The notes under the pieces: model-generated
What the model was told of the DNA's origin: nothing
Seen by the model: only the letters and a program-made list of their open reading frames with translations
The model's database searches: none
Assembly: GCA_030268105.1 (NCBI GenBank)
Contig: BSDZ01000024.1
Span: forward strand, 558,001-622,000
Origin: Volvox africanus
Taxonomy: Eukaryota; Chlorophyta; Chlorophyceae; Chlamydomonadales; Volvocaceae
Reading direction: 5' to 3'
Length of the DNA stretch: 64,000 nucleotides
Translations under genes and position numbers: made by a program
Shown here: positions 39,236 through 53,400 of the stretch, one piece after another
Layout of the letters: each line of letters begins with the position of its first letter
How positions within the stretch are numbered: the stretch's first letter is position 1

Positions 39236-41115
39236 GTGCGGCGGGAGATTGCCTGCCATTGGATTTGGCGGACCCTAGCTTCTTCATGGTCTGGATAGAT
39301 ATCAGAGGATTGGGAGGCGAGGCCAGGCAAGGCAAGCTTGACTGTGGCGAGCCGGAGCTGTTGCGGGCGCAATGGAAAGGCGGTGTTGCGTGCCCATGAC
39401 ATTAACTTCAATGGGATATTGGAGAAGTAGCCAACAGAGAGCGATTTTGCATGCGGGTACAGCGACGCTTGGAATTAAATGCTGCGAGGATTGCATTTTG
39501 CCTTCTCGCTACCTGCAAGCTCCCTGTGGTTGCGTGCTCCCAGGCATCGCTTCTAGTGGGCGGTTGCTGACAGGTTTTGGCACCATTTTGACACATTCTG
39601 GTAGCTTGGCAGAAGAATTCAAAATATTGGGACATGGTCAAATTCGGTTTGGGACGTATGTCGTTTATGCAAAAGCAAAAGCCGATGTTGCGAATCCTGG
39701 AAAGAGCTTGGTTGCAACAGGATAGAGACGGAGACGGGCAGCGCCTATAGCTACAACGCCTCTGAGCAAACATTGCATCCTCCAACTGGTGCCACCCTCG
39801 GGATCCTCGAGATACGTACGTGTGCTCATACCAATATGAAGTCAGGGTAAACTTACCAGGGAACAAGCAGGGCAGCCCGAAGTTGCTTTGTAACGTACGA
39901 TAGTTGCGCCTTTCACGGTCGCCAGGCTCTATTCATCCTCCTGGTCTGTCATTGAAGTGCCTTCTTGGTCACACGAGGAATACAGCCGACAACGGATTCT
40001 GCCGCTCGCTACATACAGTGGTACGCCGGCGCGCATAGCTTAGTAACGGTGGAAGCAGCGGAAGGTACCGGCAGTGGCGGTGTAGAGTCTAATTTCTGCA
40101 TGTGTGCAGTGCTAAGCATGTTTCCCATGTAACACCAAACAGTCGCATCGTCCTTGAGGCACTCATGGTAGCACCAAACAGCCAATTTCATTGTAGGAAG
40201 TGTACGGCTCCTCCCGTCAATAAATTGTCAGCACACGCAATCCCAGGAGCTAAGCAGCGCATTTGCTTACTCGGACTTAACTTTGAAAACTAGTCTGGGC
40301 TCCGGTGGTGGCTTCCCTAGTGCTGAATGCTGCATAATCCGCGAAGCTATACCATCCTGTATATCGCGGGTGATGGATAGATGCACCGATGGTGGGTTGT
40401 TAAGGCCAAGGATGTGATGCTTCTAAATGAGTTCAAGGCTTCACTACTGGGACAACGGGTAATCAAATTACCCTCGCTTTTACCTTTTGCTGGAAATGCC
40501 CTAAATGCAGCATCAGCTGCATAGCCACACAACTTAAGGACGGGCCGCGGAACACCGGAACGCCGCGTTTCCACAGCGCATACTACCGTTGCAGTCCTTC
40601 ATTTGGTCATCTATACGTGCAATTTATGTATACCAGACACCACGCCACCAGGCAAGGCAGGCTGCGTCCTACACACATGAACGTTGTCGATATCGTGAAC
40701 GTCATGGCAGACATTTCACGGCATTCATTGGCAGCACCGCTTGAACTCGGTCCGCATGGGTTATCTGTACATTTTCCAATAGTGCTTCTGGCTCCATTTA
40801 GCTATATCCGGTCAAAAGTTCCAGTCTGGACCTCCCCTGCTCTGGATTAAGATTCCGTACACCCGAGCCCTTTGCTTCATTTGCACAAGTCAGTTCACCT
40901 CATCTTCCGCATGCATCCTGCATAAACACACAGTCCGGACTAGTATGGTGGAAAATATTAGCACACGCCATAATGCATAAACACTTCCACTTGCCCGCTT
41001 GCATCGCTGCAATTTCAATTGGACTCCATTGCCATGGAGGTGGCGCACCACTTAAACGTTAAACGTGACAGCGCGGTGGCTGTTGCATCGGTCGCATGTT
41101 CATTATGCGCCATAT
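39236..41115. other. spacer downstream of IPMDH
   Basis: About 1.9 kb. The left part is the IPMDH 3' UTR. I found no convincing exon, mobile-element protein or RNA gene in the rest. Confidence 0.45.
39889..39893 (+). terminator. candidate polyadenylation signal (TGTAA) of IPMDH
   Basis: First plus-strand TGTAA after the stop at 39235, 654 bases downstream; another follows at 40128. Confidence 0.45.
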
Positions 41116-43240
41116 TTAAAGCTGAACAAAAGAGTCGAGCCTGTCGCCTGCATCCCCATACGGCTCTGCCACCCGACTACAAGAGCCCGATCCGCCTCGC
41201 TTTGCCTGACCCGCATCACCGAAGCCTGCACTGGCTGGTCGCGCGATGCTGAGCTTGCCGGGCCCCCGCTTCATGTTCGTGATCGCCGTCACCATAACGG
41301 CCTCGACCGCACGTTCGGGTGCCGCCGTCTTGCATGCCCTTCGATGTTGCTCCTGCTGCTGCTGGTGGTCGTCCTCGCCGCACTCCAGGCAAGGTGCAAT
41401 AAAAATTTGGCAGGTGCCGCCACCACGGAGCTCGAAGGCCGCGCTCAGGGGCGCCTCCTCGCCCACTTGCAGCAGCACCCGCGTACTGTTGCCGCAGAGG
41501 TGCGATAGGCGCTGAAGGTGCCGTGCCTAAACGATTGCGGGATCGCATTTGCGCAACACCCCAGAGAAAGTGTTGAGAGTATTAGAAGAACGACGTGCTG
41601 CATGTGCGAGACGGACAAGACAGGCGGGCGAGCCGGAACAGAACGAGACTGTAAATACTATAGATAGACGAATAGTCTATACCGTAATTTCTTCGCGTTT
41701 GCCTTCCAAAGAAATTTCCGTTACTTGGAACAGGGAAATAATCTTGTAGCCCAGATCGCTTTTCAGTGAAAGGTATGGATACGGATGGCAGTAGCTATCT
41801 GCCTCATAACCTACTTATCCACATGCTTACCTTGAAATGGGCAGAAATGGTTGACTCGGGCGCGTGTAAGTACAACGCACCCGTCCCAGTGCATCCTCGC
41901 AAGGACACCTGCAGCCTCGAGCAGTTGTCACTGGCCTTGCCGCTGAGCTGCAGGTTTGATGATGACAGCGTCAGAGTAACCTCTTCACAGCCACTGGATT
42001 TTACGTCCGACAGGATCTGCAGTGCATCCAATACCAAGAGGAGCCGTCCATACTTAATGGATAACTGTTTTTCAGCGGTGCGTGTTGCGTTTGCGCTTCA
42101 CGTCCTGTTTGCGGCATGCGATCATAATTGCCCTCTGGTAGCTAGCCTCACACCGTGGGCATGGGCAATGTGGGTATGGATCTCCGTGGCGCCGAAAATC
42201 AACGTTACCTCGACCAGCAGGTCGGGAGATTCAAACAGCGCTTCGCCGGCAAAGGTGAAGGAGTTGCCGTCCACGAAACAGGTCGATGTATCTGTGAAAA
42301 AACAGAATGAAATTTTACGAAATGACGCACGCGATAACGGCAGCTGCAAGGTACACACAACATCCATGTGAATTTAGCAGAGGGTGGTCTGGGGCATAAA
42401 CTCTGCAGACAAAAATTGCCAGACTTAGGTGACTTTTATAGCCTTCCTTTCCCCATGGATTACTGCGGCCGTGACCAACACGACAGCCAACCGCGCGGGG
42501 CTGTTGATTTTATATTCCACAACGTTTAGATAATATTCGACGCTGGTACATTTGTACCGACATCGCTTATACCAGCCCTCAAGCTTCACCACCCAAAATC
42601 ACAGTGGCATGGTCAGGACCAAGACTGCGAACACATCGATTTGTTAAACAAATAAAATGTTTCTTGCAAGAGTGTCTTCGCGTCTTGGCTAATCCGGCGC
42701 CACGCCATCTCGCACCGAATGTGGGCGTCAGCAAGGCCAGGTCCTGGCGTGTGCTCTTGACTACTCCGCATACTCGTTGCCCGGCAGCCGTTGCCATTTC
42801 GCCCTCCAGGACCAGGTGATCTGGGTCAACGGCAGCCACGCTCAAGTGTAATACGAAGGATTGGCTAATAGTTGCACGCCTCCGGCCGTCGGTGGCTGTG
42901 CGGATCGCCCGGCCCAACAGTGCAGGCGCAATCCACATTGGGAAGTAGGATCGGCCACTACGTGAAGTGAAAAGGGATGGCAGGTAGCGTTCGAATAATA
43001 AGGAATACCGGAGCGTGGCCACTCCAGGTGGCTTAGGCAAAAAGGGATGGGACTGGCTGGGATGTGGGGAACGGTGGGTACGCATGCATCACAAATGGTA
43101 TTGTTGCAAAGATACCATCTAAGACTACAATGAGCAAGTCACTCACCAGTCGAAGCGACTGAACACGGGCGTCTGGCCCTTCGCAGCTGTGGCCGGGAAG
43201 AAGGCGTCCACAAAGCTGCACTGCGGTGCAGACCGGGTAC
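41116..43240 (-). CDS. putative HUS1-like sliding-clamp subunit, model incomplete
   Basis: Several exon-like minus-strand blocks in one order. About 43230-43160 gives SFVDAFFPATAAKGQTPVF and ends at a strong donor (TG|GTGAGT). It joins in phase to about 42970 onward: SYFPMWIAPALLGRAIRTAT, then LHLSVAAVDPDHLVLEGEM. About 42291-42208 gives FTFAGEALFESPDLLVE. 42064-41831 gives LSIKYGRLLLVLDALQILSD and EEVTLTLSSSNLQLSGKA. The last exon from 41526 gives ARHLQRLSHLCGN, RVLLQVGEEAPLSAAFEL and CQIFIAPCLE. The alternation of helix and strand patterns, and the closing strand with a FI(A/P)P end, recall HUS1 of the 9-1-1 checkpoint clamp; RAD1 or RAD9 is the alternative. The join between the second and third blocks is not solved, and the N-terminus is missing (another coding-like block lies at 43690-43600). 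The call is pattern resemblance only. Confidence 0.35.
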
Positions 43241-43860
43241 GGGATGCGACTTCAGAAACTTTCCATCAGAAAAGTGGTATCGCAAAAATGCGGAACGTAT
43301 CACATGTGATGGAACCCGGCAACAACTTCAAGTGGGTTGCTCGCGGCCATAGACATTTCCATTACTCGTGAAAATTCCTAAAATATCCTTATAGAGTCAT
43401 ACATGCAACCCGCAGCTATCATACATCGCCTGCCTTAGTCAGACAATTTCATGGGCTGCCCCACCATTTTTCTCACCTTGGCTTGGTCAACGACTCTAAT
43501 TTGCAATCCTTTACCTTGGTAAGCTTCTAAGCACACTACGTGATAGCAGGTCAGTGTTGTGTGTAGTCGCGGGAGAACGCCATGAACAGCTTCCGGACCT
43601 CACCATTATCATCAAAGTACTTGCTAATCAATTCGAGTGTACTGATAACACTACTGGCGTCACGCAAACGCGCGTGAAAAATTTGCGCTGCATCGTGTGC
43701 ACTTCCTGCATGAACAGTAAATGTCATAAACAGCCTTTGAGGCTGGCCCGCCTTCCGCACCATTAGACACACCAGAAGCTGCTTCAATAGCCGTGATCTT
43801 TGATGCGGCTTGAACTAGCGCAGCATAATCGGCTGCAGTGGAGCAGCTTGAGAGCATTCT

Positions 43861-44445
43861 CAGGACAAGAGGGACCAGCTAACGTATCGACACTCCTAAT
43901 GTAAGGCTGGCGTAGGAAAGTTCGTGTATGTAATACAGATGTACAATTACGATGTCCACCCGACGCACGTCACTAATTTGTTCCTTGCGTTGCTGTCGTT
44001 GTCTGCTAAATCGTCCGGCAATTGAACCGCTTCATAATGCAGCGGGCCTATGCGTTGTACTTGGAGATAACAAAATATGATTATCTTCATTATAATGTGT
44101 TAATAAGTTCTTTGCTTATAGCACTCGAACGACTTATGTACGTACGGCCGGCGACAGTGCATGCATGCGGAGCATGCTGGCAAGCATTTCGTAAGAGGCA
44201 TTTCCGCCTTAAAAGTATGGCAAGCCATAACTTCACCTCTTCACTTCTCAATTGCAGAAGATCTGCTAGCTAGGGTATAAGCCGTTACAGGTCCTCGGAG
44301 ACTCGCCTCAGGAGGAGTTTTTGACCAGCATGCCATGAAACCCTGTGACGCCCATTGATATATTTTGTTAAGATATATACCACCTAACGCGTATTTATTT
44401 AACAACCGCCATTTAATTTTGGTTCAACTCTTCCTAGTGGCAGCT
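43861..44445. other. spacer upstream of LIG1
   Basis: About 580 AT-rich bases that should include the LIG1 promoter and 5' UTR. No exon was recognised. Confidence 0.45.
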
Positions 44446-47400
44446 ATGAAACAGAAGAGCATTGGGGCATTTTTCTCGGGAATAAGCCAATCCGGGAAAG
44501 ATTCAGCCACAGAAAAGGAGGTTAAGCCAGTGGTGGTGCCTGCCAATGACAAATCTGCCGATGGGAATGCAACTAGTAACGACCAGGTCTGATTTTACAA
44601 GCATTATGCCTTAAAACTGACAGGTTATAGCTTAGAAACGATGAAATTAATCCGACAGGAAAACGAGTCCGAGCAGCTTGTAGGGGTGGCGAAACCAGCA
44701 CGGAAGCGCCTGCGCCGAAACATCATCGAGGATGATGATGACGAAAGCCCGCCGCCGGCGAAGGTTAAAACTGATGGAGGGGAAGCTTCTGGGGCTTCAC
44801 CTCGCAGCCCCAGCCTGCCTCCACCTGGCGTCCCTAGCAAGGACGAACTTCCGGAGCCCACATCCGCTGTAAAGAAATTCGTTCAACCGGCGCAGGTAGG
44901 GCCGCGCAGTAACGCAGAGGTGTCCTCTTTCATGTGAAGCGACAGCTTATTCCTCTGGCAGCCTATGTGGCTTCTTGCCGAGCACCTATTGCCTCGTTGG
45001 AACTATATCTGAGCCTTGAACTGCCGTGTCCTCGAACCCAACCGGCGCGCCACTTTGGCGGACCATTCACACGAACAGCAGGAGGTGGACAACGTGGATA
45101 AGGTCATTGCCGTGGCTGCAGCTTCCGCCCCATCATTGAACTCACCCACTTCCGAACCAGCTGCTACAACTGTAGCTGCAACCAAACCAACGGCATCGGG
45201 AGCCCCGCTTGCACCTATATTCCAACGTCCTGCAGCCTGCAAGGCCGCAGCACGGCCCAGCTCTATGGAAGGGGCAGCAGCAGACGTCGAGGAGGAGGAT
45301 GCGGGTGACGAGGACCCTATCTCTGACAGTGATGAGGACGCGGGCGGTGAGGTGAATGAGATCCTCGCAGGCACACCGAAGAAGAAGAAGGCGAAACGTG
45401 CAAAGACGGCGGCCAAGGGCGCGAAGGGGGCCGCCGCTGAAAAGGTGCGCGGGGGCTGATGGAAAGGGGTAGAGGCAGGAAGAGATCCGATCGGATGCAT
45501 GGGGGCAGTGCGAGTGGCCGTGGTTCCCCCAGAGCTCCCAAATGGATAAGTTCTGTATGTGCGGCGGATGCCTTGCGGGTATAACGGTATAACGTGTGTA
45601 TGTGTGTTTTCCCGTGCCTGACCATGGTTGGCGGCTGGGGTTCCGGCGGAGGTTGCGATTCCTCAGTAAAGGATGTGGCCTTTCGTCGTGGGCCGCGACA
45701 TAGTCTTCGAGACCTCCATCCGACTGCCTGGGCTTAACAATAATGCCACCGCCTGATGGTTCCTCCGGCGCGGCCACGTTTGCATCATTCGCGCCGTGCA
45801 ACTAAGTGCTACTTCCGACCACCTTTCCCACGTCATGTGGCTTTTCGCCGTTCTCGACGTCTCAACTGATGTGCCTTTTCTTCCAGGTGGAAGGTGTGGG
45901 CACAGGCGCCGTGGCTGCGGCGTCCAAGTACGCAGAGGCAGACATCAGCAAGCTTATAACGTGGAAGACGGGCTCCCCGGTGCCGTACTCGCTGCTGGCG
46001 AACACCTTCGAGGTGCAGCGTTAGCGCACTGTGTGTTGTCCATGTTACCGGGTGGCGGTATTCCTCAGGCACCAGCGGCCCGCTAACCTCTAACCACAAG
46101 ATAACCACTAATCTGGGCTGCGGCCTGCTGCTCTCTGCACCTAGAGGGACGCTTCGTGTTGGTGTAGGCGCATAATAAGTAACGGATCGGGGCACCTGTG
46201 ACAGCCTCGTGTTCGTGTGTGTGCTGTGCGTACGTACGTTTGGCCGGGGATGGAGTAGAGTGTGAATGGAAAGAAACTGATTAACTATACCCGGGACATA
46301 TGCGAGAGTTGCGTATGTTGAGGGAGTAAGAGAGTTGCAGTGGTGACTGGATGTTATTGTGGCTGGCGGGCCTAGACTCGTCGGGATGCCTCATCGCAAC
46401 ACATGACCATTCGTAGGTACCTATCGGGGGATGGAGAAATCCCTCCTTGCAAATTGTAGACCACCATGCACTTTCATATTACGATTCCGCGCTCTGGTGC
46501 AATACGTGTCCCTGCCCGTCCCTATTACCGAGTGTTGGCTTCTGTGCGTTGCGATTCCAGGCCATTGCTGAGACTACGAAGCGTTTGGAAATTGTGGCGC
46601 ACCTGGTTGCAGCCTTCCGGGCCATCCTGGATACCAATCCCGCTGACCTGCTGCCAGCCGTGTACCTGTGCGTAAATCGGGTGGCGCCGGCGCACACGGG
46701 AATTGAGCTGGGTATTGGTGAGGCAACGCTCATCAAGGCAAGAGGGTGGGGGGTTCTGAATTTGGGGCATTGTTGTGGTACAGGAAGGCATTGGAGACAC
46801 GGTCGGTCGGTCGGTCGGTCAGTCGGTCAGGGGGCATACGGCAGCCACGGATCGGGAGCTGGAGGCATGAATCACACGGATTGGCCGATATGCTGAAGCA
46901 CATTGAAGCGCCCGGTCGCGGCCACTGGCTGGCTGTCCTCTTGACAAGCCCCGTGTCCCGCACGCGCCCTGCAGGCGTTATGCGAGGCAACCGGCAAGAA
47001 TGAGGCCAGCGTTAAGAAGGCATACGAGGCTAGTGGCGACTTGGGGGTGGTGGCAGTCGGTGGGTAGACCTGTAGGTTCGTCGAGGGGGCGTTGATGGAG
47101 GGCAACGGACCTAGTCAGGGGGAAAGTCAGGAACTTTCCGGCTTGGCCAAAGGGGGCGGCAGATCTGAGTGCAGACGGGAACAGGATTAACAAACAACTC
47201 CGTGTTAAACTGGCAAACCGTTTTTTATACATACACTACGTGCCGCTCCTTGCTAAAGTTATCTATATACGCCACCTTCGCCGTACGCTCCTTACGCTAC
47301 GTTGATGCGGTAATGGCGCCTGACCCGCTGCTTGTGTCACACGTAGCGCAGCACAGAGGACTTCTTTTCGACCTGTCACATATCGGCCCTATCTGCATGT

Positions 47401-50400
47401 AGCCCTCCCCCATGCGCTGACAGACCGCACATTGGGCTCTTTCTCTACCTCATAGGCGCGCGCAGCACGCAGAGGACCATGTTCACACCGCCGCCGCTCA
47501 CCGTCGCCAATGTGCTCAAGGGCTTTCGGGACATCGCGCAGGTGTGTGCGTGTGTGTGTGTGTTTAAGATTGACTGAATCGCAAAAATACATGTGACGCT
47601 CGTCAGGCTGGTGGCATGGGTGTACGGCGTTAGAGTTGAAAGTTAACCGTCCTTAGCGGTTGGCTTAGAGGAATCGTGGGTCTCTGCTCTGCTGCGTTTT
47701 GGTTGCGATTCGCGCCCTGGCGATTGGCGCCCTCCCACATCGTTTAGCCACGTCACCCTTTTGGGCGGGGTCCTCTCTTATCGCCCCAATCCTTCCCGCC
47801 TTCTCTTCGATTGTCTCGTTTCTCCGGGGCTTTCAAAAACATTTTGGATTCAAGCCTTTTTTTCGCGTTGTTCATGGATGAAGTATTCTTATACGGTTCT
47901 CTTTCCCTTTTGGCGCCAGGTGGCTGGCAGCAAGAGCGTGGACATTAAGCGCGGCATGATTGTCAAAATGCTGGTGGCGGCCAAGGGCAACGAACCCGGT
48001 TACATCATCCGCTCATTGCAGGTGAGGCCTTCTGTCTGCTGGCCGACTTCACCTGCCATTACGTCCACGTTGACGCCGACCGCATCACGTCCCGAGTTGC
48101 TGGCTAATAGATATGTTTATGGCCAATATACTATTGGCCATGAAAATGCCTCAATTGGCACAAAGATAGAAAGCCTGCAGTCCTCTTCTTCTTCTGAAGT
48201 CCGCTTTGGTCCCCTATCAATCAGTCAAGCCTTTTCTCAACGATGGCAACACCACATCCCACCTCCACTAGCGTCAGTTAAGATAGGGGTGTTTTGCACC
48301 TCACCTCCCCCGACAATGATCGCTTCAGACATCGCAACTGATCCCGTCACACTGCCATACTGCCGTACATGGCTACTCCTCGCCAGGCCAAGCTTCGAAT
48401 CGGGTTGGCGGAGCAGAGCGTGCTGGTGGCGTTGGCCCATGCCGTACACCTGCACCGTGAGGGCGTCAAGGGCAAGGACGGCCGCCTGGCGGAGAAGCTG
48501 GAAGCGGCGGCGCAGGTCGTCAAGCAGGCCTACAGCGAGTGCCCCTCCTACGACGTGGTGAGGTCAGGCTGCTCACGCAATAGTGTTCCGCCGCCCCTCA
48601 GCTTACGTCACGTTACGTCACATCACATCACGTCACGTCACGTCATATCACGTCATATCACGTCACGTGACGACCTGACCCACCGTTTGCACGTACACAT
48701 TTAAGAACTGAGCCGCTAGGCAGGTGGGTTCAGTGCCGTGGCGCAAACACACGTCTGCGTGATTTTGTGCGTTTATGTGTGTTTGTTTACATTGGCAGCC
48801 TGCTTAGCGTCCGGTCCAGCCCAGCTAGTGCTTCCTTAGCACAGCCATCAACCAACCCTCCATATGCCGGTGCGTATCTCCCCGAAGCCGCCTACACCCG
48901 TCAAGTCACCAACTCATTCCTAATCTCGAAGGACTTGACATCCTCCCGGGGGACGGGCGCCGCAGCGGATCCCTTAACAACTGGATGTGCACATGGACGT
49001 GAGGGCGGGCTTGTCGTGCGGGTTGCCCGTTTGGTTAGTCTTGGGGGCCCTCTGACCCCATCCCTGCGACTCGTACCTATCTTGCCCTGATGTTGTTATG
49101 CTGTTGTCATTTTGTACCTCTATGTCTCTTCCGTCTTCCCCGCGGCCTAAGCTCATCCCGGCGCTGCTGGAGGAGGGGACCACCGACCTGCTGTCCCGTT
49201 GCCACTTCATGCCCGGGGTGCCTGTCAAGCCAATGCTGGCAAAGGTATCGGGGCTGCCCTGTCTATTGGGCGGGAGGATGGAGGAATCAAGGGAGGAGGA
49301 GCGCTGCTTGGGAGGCGGCGATGAGGAGGGGTTGTCCAAGCGAAAAGTTGATGCAAAGCTACTGTAGTTCCAATGCACTTACATATCATTAGGCGGGAGG
49401 ACCATTGTATGCAGGGCTGCTTAACGCCTGCCAACGGGTGACCATTGGACATCTTTATGCCCTGAATTGCACATCGTGCATCGCACACACCGCACGTATC
49501 TGTACACATGTGCGGTAATTTCGGTGTCCGTACCCATATGCGGCCGTCGAGAGCACCTCCCGGTCCCGGTCCCTGTTCGCGCGTGCAGCCCACGACGGGT
49601 GTTGGTGAGGTTCTCGAGAAGTTCACGGACACGGAGTTCACTGTTGAATACAAGTACGATGGCGAGCGGGCGCAGGTCCACGTGGTGGACGGGGGCAAGA
49701 CCGTGCACATCTTCAGCAGGTGCGCTTGGGCGTGGGGGCCGCAGACGCAGAGGGGAGGGAAGGAAGAGGCATAAGGAGGCTGGCAGGAAGGCATCCCCCC
49801 TAAGCGGTGTTCGAATCCTTTAAAATGGGCGTACTGGAGATCTGCGTCTGCGGTTGCTGACACCTGCCTGGGGCTCTTTATTTCATGACGGGACTCGTAA
49901 GGTGTTGCGGTCGCACAGCGGGACGCGGGACGCCACAATGGGGCATGATAATACAGTCACAAGTACACACACACTCACACTCAAGCAGTGTTCCTTCCCT
50001 CTCTTGCAAGCGCCAGCCTGCAGGCCCTGCGCAGCTAATGGTGCCCCGTGCCTGTGCGCCGTGTCCGTGACGCTCGGCTGTGATGGTCGGCGTTTTCTGG
50101 TGCAGGAACGCGGAGAACAACACGCCCAAATATCCGGACATCGTGGCTCGGTTGCGAGGGCTGCTCAAGCCGCACGTGCAATCTATTGTGTTTGACAGCG
50201 AGGCGGTGGCGTACGACCCAGCAAACAAAAAGATTCTTCCCTTTCAGGTAAAGCCAGTCTTGGAAACAATGCCCCTGTCAGATGAGGATGCAGATGAGGG
50301 CAAGAAGTAGCGGGTAGGGCAGCCTAATGCTGTCATGGGGCCTATCCCAGAACTCATGCAGGGCCAGACAGAATTCAGTGCCCCACCTTGTCTTCTGGCT

Positions 50401-53400
50401 AGCTTCTGGCTGGTGGTCGCAGTCTCACGTGTGTGTGGGTGGGTGTGCTGCGGACACACGCATGCCTTGGAAGCGCCGTCATCTCGGGGCACCGGAATGG
50501 CAGTAGTGATCCCTGTGCCGTCACGCAGCCATGTCATCCTCGCAACGCACACAGGTATTTCTTATCCCTACTGGTGTCGTCTCACCCGGGGGTTGACGAT
50601 AACGCCATGCAGCCTGTTGGCGGTGCGCAACTTCACATTATAGTAAACAAAACCTACGAAGTGGACGGAATGGTCCGAGCCGTCTCCGCATATCTCCAGC
50701 AAACTTGACTTTCATTACCTGGCAAGTCACGTCCCTTAACATCTCCAGTGTGGTGCCGTGTCGGGTTTTGGGAACTCTGTGTCCACAGGTGCTGTCCACG
50801 CGTGCCCGCAAGGACGTGTCCGTGGGCGAGATCAAGGTGCAGGTGGTGCTCTTCGCCTTCGATTGTCTCTACCTCAACGGTGAGTCGCTGCTGCACAAGC
50901 CATTAACAGAGCGGAGGGAGGCGCTGTACGGTGCGCTTACGGAGAAGGAGGGCCAGCTGGAGTTCGCAAGCGCCAAGACAAGTCGCGACGTGGAGGAGCT
51001 CGAGGTGTGTGCCCTCAATAGGACATGAAAGAAAGCGGTGCAGTGCTGCAACGGCGTAAGGACTGAGCATAAGGGGGGACGACGGATGGGTTGCAGGACA
51101 AAAGACTCGGTGAGAGGACCCCGCGTTCTCACGACCCATGACCCATGAGGACGGTATATGCAGATGGGCATGGGGCGTGGTAACAACTAACAAGCTATCT
51201 TACCATTGTAGGTTGCGAGCGATTCGATGGGGTAATACAATATGCTGGGGCAACGCACGCACGCCGAAATGGAATAGGGGCGCTTTATGCAGGTTCCCGG
51301 GGCTCTTTGTATCGCTGGACAGCCCTTCGGGTCCCCACCTTACGTCATGTGCAGAGCTTCCTGACGGAGTCCGTGGAGGCGGGTACGGAAGGCCTTATCG
51401 TCAAGACGCTTGCAGACACGTACGAGCCGTCCAAACGCTCCAGTCACTGGCTCAAGCTTAAGAAGGACTACATGGTGCGTACTTATCACGGGGAGTTTTC
51501 GTGGGCGACGGTGGTAACGTGTTGTTCACTTTCATGCATGTCTGGATATGATGCCTGTGCTAATACCGCTGGTTTCGCTTCTTTTCCCCGTTGTGCCATT
51601 CCCATTTGACCACGACCCTTTCCAATGACAATAACACGCCACGCCCGGGCCATGTTAAGATTTGCTAAATTTCCGATATGCTGTGCTGCGCGCAGGAGGG
51701 CGTCGGGGACACGTTCGACGTGGTGCCGCTGGGTGCTTTCTACGGCAAGGGTAAACGCACAGGTCAGCGCTATCACCCTGTAAAATGTATTCTGTCGATA
51801 CGCCTGAGGGACGGCAGCACTGTCGCCACAAATGGATGTGATTTACATATCTTTTTCCCAGGGTTAGTGCTAGGGGATGTTCCCATGTATAGGTTTTGTT
51901 GTTCTGTATGTATGTTTTGTATAGGTTTCCCGCTGCATATCGCTATCCAGTGAACCAGCGTCGCCCTTTCCAACAATTGCCGACATCCCGCCAGGTGTCT
52001 TCGGTGCCTATTTGCTTGGCATATACGATCCAGATACGGAGGCCTACCAGACCATTAGCAAGCTCGGTACGGGATTCAGTGAGGAGCAGCTGCAGCAGCT
52101 GGCAGACGCCATGCGGCCGCATATCGTCCCGCAGCCGCGGCCGTACTACAAGTAAGGGACGAATACTCGGATGGCCACAGTAACATTTAGGCACATGGGA
52201 CGACATGTTGTGTTGGGGCGTCACGTCGCCTCATGTCGCGTCACTTCACGTAGGGCCCATTTCGTCATTTGACGTTGCACGAAGTTCAAACTGGATTTAA
52301 TTGGCTGCCCATGACTATGCTAATATATACTACTGGCACCAAAACACACTCATTCGCGCAAGCATGCAGTGGATATGCGCCTCCCCTCTGGTTATGAACC
52401 TCTCCCCTCCTAGATGACATCGAAGTCGTATCCCGCCTTCTAGTTGTAGCAGTAGTGAGAGGGTAGTTAGATGTAGTACATGTTACCATCAGACCCTCCC
52501 GCACGCACATCCAGTCGTATATCAAAATTATTGATGTGGGCTTAATACTAACAATACCAGGTCTTGTCTAGTCGCCTTCCTCACCTTCCCCCATCCCATG
52601 GGCGCTCGTCGGTTCCTTCACCTGGGTCAGTGGTTATTTCCGCCCCACCCCCGGCGGGTTCCTATGCCGCTGGGTACGATATCCAACAATAATTCACACA
52701 CACCGCCAACTGTAATAAGACGGAGGAATCCCAATACCTCTCTGGACCAGACTGACCGGATCGGACCAGACTGACTCTGGGCCTTCTCCTGTTTTCGCTT
52801 CAACGTGATTTTCGGCGTGCCGCAACATCCTGTGCGTCTGCTTGTCGTTACCGCGCCCCTGCATGACAAGGTGGAGTGATGCGCTGGTGCCTGACGTGTG
52901 GTTTGACGCGGTGGCGGTGTGGGAGGTCAAGGCGGCCGATTTGTCGATTAGTCCAGTGCACAAGGCAGCTGTAGGATTGGTGGATCCGACCAAGGGCATC
53001 AGCATCCGGTAAGCGGGCTGCTGGCCGGTGAGGTCACACATCACAAGAAGCAGCTGTACCTCGTGAGCTGGGCCGGTGAGGCCGGCTGCTGCTGTTGCCA
53101 TATACTTTGAAAGAGCAACGTCACGATTCTGGATCACAGCCTCTTAGGCTATAGACAAGGGGAGATGAACGCAAGGGCGGCCTTACGGCAGCTAAAGTGG
53201 AAGTCCACCTCGCCTTGCCTGGAGTTGTGCCGTCGTACCGGTCAAACTCTTGCTATTTCCTGCTGGATTTGTACCTTAACCCGGTGCTAAGCTAAGCGTG
53301 GTGAGATGTGGTGTGCAGGTTCCCTCGGTTGATTCGGGTGCGCGAGGACAAATTGCCTGAGGACGCCACCAGCGCTGCTCAAGTAGCGGAGATGTTTCAT

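Noticed and set aside
48604..48670. Possible CRISPR or structured array in the ACGTC region
   Set aside because: Units are 5 bases with no spacers, inside an intron of a nuclear gene.
50880..50886. GTGAGTC as a splice donor in LIG1
   Set aside because: The reading continues into conserved ligase sequence ([17 protein letters not shown]), so it is an internal exon match.
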